Source: Clostridia bacterium (GTDB lineage: Bacteria; Bacillota_A; Clostridia; Oscillospirales; Acutalibacteraceae). From it: 14,932 bases of DNA. Shown here piece after piece: positions 7,427-14,351 of this stretch (positions are counted from its first letter, which is position 1; the number at the start of each line of letters is the position of its first letter). The position numbers and the translations under genes are program-made. A model generated the notes under the pieces. The model was given only the letters and a program-made list of their open reading frames with translations. It was not told where the DNA came from and did not search any database. The stretch covers positions 1-14,932 of the forward strand of contig JAILQN010000248.1 in assembly GCA_024699005.1 (NCBI GenBank). The letters are read 5' to 3'.

Positions 7427-9085
7427 TCACGTCTGATTTTTCAGCGCCTTGATCCGTTTCATAACGTCGTTCTCTCCCCTGCCGAAGTAATCGTGCAGAA
7501 TCCTGTACTCCGCAAACAGCTTGTCGTAAACCGCGACCGCATCGGGATCAGGCAGATAGACCGTATCGAGTACCTTGCCCATCTTGCGGCAGGCGTCGAC
7601 TATATCGTCGTAGCCACCCTTTGCGCTGCCGGCGGCGACCGCGCCGAATATAGCGGAGCCGAGGGCGCCGCCCTGATCGCTCGCGGCGATCCTGACGGGC
7701 ATATTCAGCACGTCGGCGTAGATCTGCATCATCATCGGGTCCTTTTTGGCGATGCCGCCCGCCGCGATGAACTCGTTGACAGGTACGCCGTATTCGCCGA
7801 AAGTCTCCACGATCATCCTTGTGCCGTATGCGGTGGATTCGATAAGCGCACGGTAGATCTCCTCAGGCTTGGTGCGTATGGTCAGGCCCAGTATCATCCC
7901 CGAAAGATCCACGTCCACCAGCACGCTCCTGTTGCCGTTGAACCAGTCGAGAGCAAGCAAGCCCGATTCGCCCGGACGCAGAGCCCCGGCTTTTTTGCGC
8001 AGATATTTATGGATGCTCACGCCCTCCTCCTTCGCCGCCTCGGTATAGGCAGCGGGTACGCAGTTGTCGATGAACCAGGCAAAGCTGTCGCCTACGCAGG
8101 GCTGGCCCGCCTCGTAGCCGAAAAAGCCCGGCAGAATGCCGTCCTCGACCACGCCGCACATGCCGTCCACCTGTTTTTCCTCTTCGCCCAGCAGCATATG
8201 GCAGGTGGATGTGCCGACTATAGCCACCATCTTGCCCGGCTCCGCGATGCCGACCGCAGGCACGAACACGTGCGCGTCTATTATGCCCACGGCGCAGGCG
8301 GTGCCCTCTTTAAGTCCGGTCTTTGCAGCCATTTCAGCGCAGAGCCTGCCGGCGTTATCGCCCATCGGCTGGATATCTTTGCCGAGTTTGTCGTTTACGA
8401 CCGTCCTCAGCCGTTCGTCCAGGGCGGCGAAGAAATCCTCCGACGGATAACCGGTCCGCTTGTTCCACATTTCTTTATATCCGGCGCAGCAGGAGCTCCT
8501 TGATTCCTTCCCCGTGAGCTGCCAGATTATCCAGTCCGCGGCCTCCACGAAGGCGTCCGCGGCGTCATAGATTGCCGGGCTCTCGTCCAGCACCTGCCAG
8601 ATCTTGGGGATCGCCCACTCGGAGGATATCTTGCCGCCGTAGTTTTTGAGCCAGGGCTCGCCCCTGTCAGAGGCGATCTTATTGAGCCGGTTGGCGTATT
8701 TCTGCGCGGCGTGATGCTTCCAGAGCTTGACGTAAGCGTTCGGCTCGTCTGCGTATTCGGGAAGGAAGCAAAGCGGAGTGCCGTCGCTTTTCACCGGCAG
8801 CAGCGTGCATGCGGTAAAGTCGACGCCTATGCCGATAACGTCGGCGGGATCGGCTCCGGATTCCTTCAGCACCGCCGGCACTGTGCGGTAGATGACCTCA
8901 AGATAATCCTCCGGATGCTGGAGCGCCCAATCCTCCCCCAGAGGCTTGCCGGAGGGAAGACACTCGTCCATGACCGCGTGCGGATATTCAAATACCGCGG
9001 ATGCCAGTTCCCTGCCCGTTTCCACCTCGCAGATAAGCGCCCTGCCGGAGAGCGTGCCGTAATCTATGCCTATTGAATACTTCAT
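7427..9085 (-). CDS. araB: L-ribulokinase (FGGY carbohydrate kinase)
   Basis: Phosphorylates L-ribulose to L-ribulose-5-phosphate with ATP in L-arabinose catabolism; cytosolic. It has 552 residues, right for AraB. The N-terminal phosphate loop is [13 protein letters not shown] (5-17). [11 protein letters not shown] (87-97) and [17 protein letters not shown] (150-166) are AraB-like. Asp270 in [13 protein letters not shown] is the expected catalytic base, [10 protein letters not shown] (291-300) contacts ATP, and [20 protein letters not shown] (441-460) is the second FGGY signature. AAAGGA lies 5 bases before the start. No araA, araD, araR or transporter lies in the window, so it is an orphan here. 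It follows GH16 on the same strand after a 120-bp gap that holds a perfect inverted repeat. Another pentulose kinase is possible but less likely. Confidence 0.9.
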   Translation of the reverse strand: MKYSIGIDYGTLSGRALICEVETGRELASAVFEYPHAVMDECLPSGKPLGEDWALQHPEDYLEVIYRTVPAVLKESGADPADVIGIGVDFTACTLLPVKSDGTPLCFLPEYADEPNAYVKLWKHHAAQKYANRLNKIASDRGEPWLKNYGGKISSEWAIPKIWQVLDESPAIYDAADAFVEAADWIIWQLTGKESRSSCCAGYKEMWNKRTGYPSEDFFAALDERLRTVVNDKLGKDIQPMGDNAGRLCAEMAAKTGLKEGTACAVGIIDAHVFVPAVGIAEPGKMVAIVGTSTCHMLLGEEEKQVDGMCGVVEDGILPGFFGYEAGQPCVGDSFAWFIDNCVPAAYTEAAKEEGVSIHKYLRKKAGALRPGESGLLALDWFNGNRSVLVDVDLSGMILGLTIRTKPEEIYRALIESTAYGTRMIVETFGEYGVPVNEFIAAGGIAKKDPMMMQIYADVLNMPVRIAASDQGGALGSAIFGAVAAGSAKGGYDDIVDACRKMGKVLDTVYLPDPDAVAVYDKLFAEYRILHDYFGRGENDVMKRIKALKNQT

Positions 9086-9126
9086 ATTATTCCTTTCTTC
9101 TTTTCAGCGAAGATAACGTTTTTATC

Positions 9127-9195
9127 AGGTGACAGGTAACAGGTGACAGGTCCTGAACCGTTACTTGCCAACCTGTCACCTGTTACCTGTCACCT
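9127..9195. repeat. Heptad-repeat perfect inverted element 2
   Basis: Two perfectly complementary 25-bp arms (9127-9151 and 9171-9195) around a 19-base spacer. Each arm is made of 7-bp units: GGTGACA, GGTAACA, GGTGACA, GGT. The element starts 10 bp after the GH16 stop codon on the transcribed strand and ends about 40 bp before the araB start. RNA from either strand would form a very stable stem, which may separate GH16 from araB expression or protect the 3' end of the upstream message. No transposase and no T-tract are present. Confidence 0.93.
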
Positions 9196-9205
9196 TATCA
9201 GCCGT

Positions 9206-10120
9206 TTACGGCAGATTCTTATACTGATAGCACCTGACGTAATCCACGACGAACTCCGCGGGCCAGTTCTCGCTCGGGGTCTGGCTGATGGGGCCGGTGC
9301 CGTGCCTGTCGGAGCTCTGAACGCCGTCGGAACCCGCGAACTCACACGAGAGCAGCAGATATTCGGGATTCTGCGACACGCCGCCGGTGGAGATCCTGCC
9401 GGTCTCCTTGCCGTTGATATAGAAAATATACTCCGTCGGGCTCCACTCCACGCCGTAGGTATTGAACTCATGATACGGATCGTTTTTGAGGTACTGCTTT
9501 CCTATCGAGTCGCCCTTGGAGTCCGCGCCGTAACCGTCGTAATGGATGCCGGTGGAGATATAATCGCCGCCCGTCTTGTAGTCTTTATAGTAGAACGACT
9601 CGAACACGTCCACCTCCGTGCCGTCCTTGCCGGAACCGTCGACGTTGAAAACACCCTCGTTCATCATCCAGAATGCGCTCCACATACCGGTGGCGGCGGG
9701 CAGCTTGCAGCGCACCTCAAAATAGCCGTAACACTGTTCGTATTTGCCGCGAGTCGTGATCTCGCCCGTATACCAGCCGGCTTTGTAAGGTTTGAAATCA
9801 ATAACGTCGTGCCACTGATCGTAATAACGGTTCTCCAGCGGCTCGTCCTTATACTCGGCCTTGATAACAAGGCTGCCGTCTTTGACGCTTACCATATCCT
9901 CGTGCCAGTAGCCGCCTTTACGCATGGTTTCCCACCAGGTGTAACCCCATTTGGAGGTATCTACGGCGTCGCCGTCGAATTCGTCGCTCCAGACCAGGTT
10001 GAAGTCTTCGAGATTGATGGTCTTTTTCGCCGGTTTCCCGCCTATGCCGCCGAGGGACGAGAACAAAGCGGAAAATGACATAAACAGTGAAAGAAAAGCT
10101 TTGAAGATGGTTCTTATCAT
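9206..10120 (-). CDS. Glycoside hydrolase family 16 (beta-glucanase/laminarinase-type)
   Basis: Endo-acting retaining glycosidase of 304 residues, probably cutting beta-1,3/1,4-glucans or related galactans. The core shows family landmarks: LVWSDEFDG (42-50), YGYFEVRCKLP (131-141), GMWSAFWMM (145-153) and the catalytic motif EVDVFE with Glu169 (nucleophile), Asp171 and Glu174 (acid/base). Late strands FNTYGVEWSP and FYINGKETGR follow. The N-terminus (about residues 3-24, FKAFLSLFMSFSALFSSL) is a hydrophobic export signal or membrane anchor. The start ATG overlaps the lipase stop (ATGA, 10120-10117), with AAGGAGG 10 bases upstream inside the lipase gene. Its stop lies 10 bp from heptad element 2. 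Subfamily specificity cannot be assigned from sequence alone. Confidence 0.94.
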   Translation of the reverse strand: MIRTIFKAFLSLFMSFSALFSSLGGIGGKPAKKTINLEDFNLVWSDEFDGDAVDTSKWGYTWWETMRKGGYWHEDMVSVKDGSLVIKAEYKDEPLENRYYDQWHDVIDFKPYKAGWYTGEITTRGKYEQCYGYFEVRCKLPAATGMWSAFWMMNEGVFNVDGSGKDGTEVDVFESFYYKDYKTGGDYISTGIHYDGYGADSKGDSIGKQYLKNDPYHEFNTYGVEWSPTEYIFYINGKETGRISTGGVSQNPEYLLLSCEFAGSDGVQSSDRHGTGPISQTPSENWPAEFVVDYVRCYQYKNLP

Positions 10121-11517
10121 GGTATCAGATCCTCCTTATTGATCGAAAGCATAAAGGCGCAGTATGTATGCGCCAGATGAGCGTAAGAGAAATACATATC
10201 CGAGACCTTGCGGGTGGTGGCAGAGCCGATACCCTCGTAAATGGCGAAAAAGTCGGCTATATCGCGCAGTTCGCCGCTCGACGTGCCGCGGTTGAGGAAC
10301 GTGCCGAGCATATACATAGTGCCGCTCCTGCTCTCCTCAGTCCCGTCGGGCTCGGCGCAGATCCTGCATACCGTACGGATAAAATACTCCTGAACTGAGA
10401 CCTTTTCACCCTGCGAGCGGAAAAGCGTGTCATAAAAGCCGTCGGTATCGTCTATCTTTTTCGTGATAGCCTCGACCACCTTGTCCGAAGGCCGCCTGCC
10501 ATAGGGGAAAGGCTTGTAATTGTAGCCGGAAAAGGCGTACATCTTTTCGCGGACCTTCTTTAAAAGCGCCTTCCACTCTTTCCCGGAGTTTTTCTCCGGG
10601 AAAGCGAGCGTGGTGCCGTATTTGCCGAAACCCCAGACGGAGGGCATGACCTTGGTCACGAAATCCTCGTTGTTGACGATATTGAATATCCTGTGATAAG
10701 CCGGCTGGGCGCGCTCCATCCAGAGCACCCCGTTGGGAGCGGCAAAGGTATAGGTATAGACGTTCTCGGGCAGAGCGTAGATCCTGTCCCTGATGAACCT
10801 GGCTCCCAGCAGATTGGCTACCGCGCCGCCGCGGCTGTGGCCGATCAGCAGGAGCTTGATATTGTCGCGCTCGGTCCCGAGCTTTTCAAGATACCGGTGC
10901 AGACCGTCATAAGCGAAATCCGCGGCGTCGGCAAAGCCCTTGTGTATGCTTCCCCTGCCGGGGTCGAAGTTGGTATACCACTGCCCGCGCCAGGAGCCGA
11001 TGAACCCGGCAAACACGAGCACGAAGGCCTTGCCGCCGACCGTGATCTCACGGCGCGCGATAAAATAGTTGACCTGATCGATATCGGTATCGGAGACGGT
11101 CACGATATCTGTCATGCCTATCGCCTCAAGAGCCGCAGCCGGCTGAGCGGGAGGAGCAACGGCGGATCCGTCTTCCGGGCACTGCGGATCGTCCTCTTTT
11201 TCCTCATCCGCAGGCTCCGGGGCTGCGCCGTCTTCGCTCTCCGCGCTCCCGGCTTCGCTCACGGCCGCCCCCCCCGCGTCGGAAGCCATAAGGCCGTAGC
11301 CGAGCATAGCAAACTGCGAGCAGAACTGAGCCAGCTCGTGGTTATATACCGCGGAATCACCGGAGAGCAGCTCAGGATCAAAAGAGATCTCCGTCTTCCC
11401 GATAAAACCTTCTTCCGACAGAAATTCCATCGGTATACCCGCCGATTCTTCTTCGACCGCGTCGGGAGCTGTCTCTTCCGCCGGGATCTCCTCAACATTC
11501 TGTTTCTCTTTTTTCAT
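10117..11517 (-). CDS. Lipase_3-type (class 3) alpha/beta hydrolase
   Basis: Serine hydrolase of 466 residues. The Lipase_3 core starts at about 150: VLVFAGF-GSWRGQW, then IKLLLIGHSRGGAVANLL with nucleophile Ser228 (GHSRG), YTYTFAAPNG, and IVNNEDFVTKVMP with Asp285 as likely acid. The C-terminal SYAHLAH offers His447 or His450. There is no export signal: it begins MKKEKQNVEEIPAEE. An acidic, Ala/Gly/Pro-rich low-complexity linker (about 80-130) splits an N-terminal region from the core. The sense strand carries a run of eight G (11275-11268) in this linker. GGAGTG before the ATG and a good promoter (11587-11559) mark it as first gene of the lipase-GH16 operon. It may be a lipase-like protein with a non-lipid substrate. 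Confidence 0.9.
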   Translation of the reverse strand: MKKEKQNVEEIPAEETAPDAVEEESAGIPMEFLSEEGFIGKTEISFDPELLSGDSAVYNHELAQFCSQFAMLGYGLMASDAGGAAVSEAGSAESEDGAAPEPADEEKEDDPQCPEDGSAVAPPAQPAAALEAIGMTDIVTVSDTDIDQVNYFIARREITVGGKAFVLVFAGFIGSWRGQWYTNFDPGRGSIHKGFADAADFAYDGLHRYLEKLGTERDNIKLLLIGHSRGGAVANLLGARFIRDRIYALPENVYTYTFAAPNGVLWMERAQPAYHRIFNIVNNEDFVTKVMPSVWGFGKYGTTLAFPEKNSGKEWKALLKKVREKMYAFSGYNYKPFPYGRRPSDKVVEAITKKIDDTDGFYDTLFRSQGEKVSVQEYFIRTVCRICAEPDGTEESRSGTMYMLGTFLNRGTSSGELRDIADFFAIYEGIGSATTRKVSDMYFSYAHLAHTYCAFMLSINKEDLIP

Positions 11518-11558
11518 ATTTCACTCCATTATAGTCATATTATGGTATTCCGATATTC

Positions 11559-11587
11559 AGTATAACTCAACGAAGCGGATTAGTCAA
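11559..11587 (-). promoter_or_regulatory. Sigma-A promoter for the lipase-GH16 operon
   Basis: On the minus strand: TTGACT (11587-11582), a 17-base spacer, and TATACT (11564-11559). Both boxes match 5 of 6 consensus bases. Predicted start is about 35 nt before the lipase ATG. This is the clearest promoter in the window. Confidence 0.72.
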
Positions 11588-11698
11588 CATTTTCAATAAA
11601 TATCGGTGCGATTTTTTAAAAAATGTATGGTATTGTCTGAGATAATGTGATATTGTTGTGTCGGAAGCATCTCTTACGAATATGAAAGGAACTATAGT

Positions 11699-14341
11699 AT
11701 GAACGATAAAACGAACAAATACCTGATACTGCTGTACGCGGATATCGTCGCCGCGGCTTTATCATGCGCGCTGTTTTTCTTTGCATTTGTAAAATGGATA
11801 ATCCCGTTTTACGGCATATCAGTCGCGCTGTTTGCCGTTACGGCGTTCATCGCGCTGTTTTGTCTGTTCCGGCTGCGCGGACTGCCGGGCAAAAAAGCTG
11901 TCCTGCGCGCAGTGATCTTCACGGCGGTCCATATGGCTGTCATCGAGATCGCTACGGTCGTCATAAACAACGTGATACTGAAAGGAGTAAAACCGAGGAT
12001 AGCTGCGATAACCGTAACGGGGATCACGTTCGTGTTTTTCCTGATCACCGGCATTGCGGCGTCGCCAAGAGGCGCGGGAAGACGCGGCGTGAAAGCGGTG
12101 ATCGCCGCCGCGCTCGCCCTGCTTATCCCCGCCGGCGCTGCCGCCGTGGGAGCGTCCGGGTTTATACGGGAAAACTATCAGGTCTTTTATAAACCGATTA
12201 CCGCGCCGGCAGGTTTTTCCGAATCCACACAGGAGAATAAAGAAATGATTTCAGACGCAGATTTTTACGTTTCCGAAACAGGGGACGATTCCGACGACGG
12301 AAGTTTCGGAAGGCCGTTCCTGACTCTCGAAAAAGCGCGGGACGCCGTCCGCGCTCTTGATAAGACCGGCAGGACCGGCGTGACCGTCGCCATTATGGCA
12401 GGCGAATACCGCACGGGCGGTCTCGTTCTGACAGAGGAAGACAGCGGCACTCCGGAATGCCCGATAGTTTACACGGCATATGGCGACGGCGAGGTGATCC
12501 TGAACGGCGGCGTGACCGTCGACTCCGCCGATTTCAAACCCGTTTCCGATCAGGCTGTGCTTGACAGATTATCTCCCGAGGCCCGGGAAAAAGTCGTCTG
12601 CGCGGATATCAGAGCGCTGGGTATAACCGCCGAAGACTACGGCAAGATCTACACCATCGGTTCCTACAACACAGCCTCCCATTACGACGGCGATTACGTC
12701 GGGCCCATCTATTCCGAACTGTTCGTCAACGACAATCGCTGCTCCCTTGCGCGGTATCCGGACGAGGGCTGGCTTAAGACCGGCGACGTGGTGAAAATGG
12801 GCCACGGCAGGGAGTCAGACGGCAGCAAGACAAGGGACGATAACTGGGACAATATAAGGAACCCGGAAAGCGACGTTTATAAAGTTGATAAGGACCTTGC
12901 GGAGAGGATAAATTCCTGGCAGACCCTTGAGGACGTGTGGATGTTCGGTTTCTTCAAATACACCTGGGCGGACGCATCCTCCCCCATCGGGACCTTCGAT
13001 TTCGAAAAACGGGAGATCTCGCCGAAATTCGTGAGCGTATACGGAGCCATAAAAGGCGCGCCTTATTATTTCTTCAACATACTTGAAGAGCTGAGCGCCC
13101 CCGGCGAGTGGTACCTCGACCGGGAAAACGGTATAGTATATCTTTATCCGGACGGCGATTTAAACGGCGCTGTCATAGACATGACCCTGTCCTGCGATCC
13201 CGTGATACAGGCGGACGGCGTCGGGAACGTCGCCTTTGAGGGCATCACCGTCATGGGCACCCGCGGCGACGGGATCGTGATCAACGGCGACAGCTGCACC
13301 GTCAGGAACTGCCTTATAAAAAATATCGCCGGCACGGCGATAATCATGAACGGCAGCGATAACCTTGCTTACGGCAACGAAATAACCCGCACGGGCAAGG
13401 CGGGCATAAGCATAAACGGAGGCGACAGACAGACCCTGACGCCCGGAAACAGCAGAGCGGAGAACAACCTTATCCACGACTGGTCAGAGATCTACATGAC
13501 ATATCAGGCGGCGGTATCCTTAGGCGGCGTCGGCAACGTCTGCGCTCACAACGAGATATACAACTCCCCCCACGAGGCGATCACCTACGGCGGCAACAGC
13601 CACGTGATAGAATACAACCTTATCCACGACGTCTGCCTGCTCTCCGACGACGCCGGAGCGATATACGCCGGCAGGAGCTGGTCGATGTACGGCAATATCA
13701 TAAGGTATAACGCCGTATACAACCTCGGCACGCCGGGCGAGCACTCGCCCCAGGGCATCTATATGGACGACGCCCTCTCAGGGCAAACGATATACGGCAA
13801 CCTGCTCGTTAACGTCCCCTGCGACGGTCTGGCGCTGGGCGGCGGCAGAGATCTGAACGTACGGAACAACGTCGTTATAAACACCGGCAGCAAAGGAGTA
13901 TCCTTTGACGAGCGCGCGATCGACGGCGTCCTGAACGACGGCTGGTTCGACCACTGCGACCAGATGTGGGACGAGCTCAACACCTTCGACTGGCAGACGG
14001 GAGCGTGGCTCTCGGCTTATCCGGAATACGCCGGGCTGCATTACGACAAATCGATTACCGACGACCCGATGTTCGCCGCCAACGCCGCAAAAGGAGCGCT
14101 CACAGGGAACGTGTTTGTCAATTTCGCGGGCAAAATAGGCGATATCGCATCCAATCCGGAGAAATACAGCGATATTTCCGGCAACGCGGTCTATAAGCTG
14201 TCAAAACTCGGCGACCTGTTCACCGATCCGGATAACGGAGACTATTCGCTTAAGGAAAACAGCCCGATATTGAAGGATATACCCGGGTTTGAGGAGATAC
14301 CGGTCGGGGAGATCGGAATAAAATGTGCAATGTGCAATTAG
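11699..14341 (+). CDS. Membrane-anchored GH141-like right-handed beta-helix protein
   Basis: Large protein of 880 residues in two parts. Residues 1-155 hold about five hydrophobic segments (9-31, 37-57, 68-94, 100-120, 131-153). From about 187 a right-handed parallel beta-helix enzyme begins: DFYVSETGDDSDDGS, PFLTLEKARDAVRAL, EDSGTPECPIVYTAY, SELFVNDNRCSLARYPDEGW, GEWYLDRENGIVYLYPDG. Helix rungs rich in Asn follow (about 500-740), with SDDAGAIYAGRSW at 649-661. This arrangement matches what I know of GH141 (xylanase/alpha-fucosidase family); catalytic Asp residues are probably in the helix but I cannot fix them. The start is preceded by AAAGGA (8-base gap); a perfect 14-bp A/T palindrome lies at 11611-11624, and no clear promoter was found. 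The last five residues (CAMCN) and TAG come from a heptad repeat. Polysaccharide lyase is an alternative. Confidence 0.86.
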   Translation: MNDKTNKYLILLYADIVAAALSCALFFFAFVKWIIPFYGISVALFAVTAFIALFCLFRLRGLPGKKAVLRAVIFTAVHMAVIEIATVVINNVILKGVKPRIAAITVTGITFVFFLITGIAASPRGAGRRGVKAVIAAALALLIPAGAAAVGASGFIRENYQVFYKPITAPAGFSESTQENKEMISDADFYVSETGDDSDDGSFGRPFLTLEKARDAVRALDKTGRTGVTVAIMAGEYRTGGLVLTEEDSGTPECPIVYTAYGDGEVILNGGVTVDSADFKPVSDQAVLDRLSPEAREKVVCADIRALGITAEDYGKIYTIGSYNTASHYDGDYVGPIYSELFVNDNRCSLARYPDEGWLKTGDVVKMGHGRESDGSKTRDDNWDNIRNPESDVYKVDKDLAERINSWQTLEDVWMFGFFKYTWADASSPIGTFDFEKREISPKFVSVYGAIKGAPYYFFNILEELSAPGEWYLDRENGIVYLYPDGDLNGAVIDMTLSCDPVIQADGVGNVAFEGITVMGTRGDGIVINGDSCTVRNCLIKNIAGTAIIMNGSDNLAYGNEITRTGKAGISINGGDRQTLTPGNSRAENNLIHDWSEIYMTYQAAVSLGGVGNVCAHNEIYNSPHEAITYGGNSHVIEYNLIHDVCLLSDDAGAIYAGRSWSMYGNIIRYNAVYNLGTPGEHSPQGIYMDDALSGQTIYGNLLVNVPCDGLALGGGRDLNVRNNVVINTGSKGVSFDERAIDGVLNDGWFDHCDQMWDELNTFDWQTGAWLSAYPEYAGLHYDKSITDDPMFAANAAKGALTGNVFVNFAGKIGDIASNPEKYSDISGNAVYKLSKLGDLFTDPDNGDYSLKENSPILKDIPGFEEIPVGEIGIKCAMCN

Positions 14342-14351
14342 CAATGTGCAA
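14324..14351. repeat. Heptad-repeat element 3 at the GH141-like gene 3' end
   Basis: Four 7-bp units in a row: TGTGCAA, TGTGCAA, TTAGCAA, TGTGCAA, then TTGCGCT. The first two and part of the third are translated (CAMCN) and the third supplies the TAG stop (14339-14341). Unlike elements 1 and 2 no inverted partner arm is visible; the unit array that follows begins inside it with GCAATGTG. Confidence 0.8.

Noticed and set aside
7493..8503. 336-codon plus-strand open frame
   Set aside because: Antisense to araB, a chance open frame from GC-biased codon positions.
9127..9195. Ends of an insertion sequence or MITE
   Set aside because: The inverted arms enclose only 19 bases, with no transposase and no clear target-site duplication.
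9143..10078. 311-codon plus-strand open frame
   Set aside because: Antisense to GH16 and starting within the inverted repeat; no domain seen.
11633..11690. Promoter for the GH141-like gene
   Set aside because: Only weak matches (GATAAT preceded by TG at 11641, TTGTTG at 11653); spacing or box quality is poor and the second would start inside the ribosome binding site.
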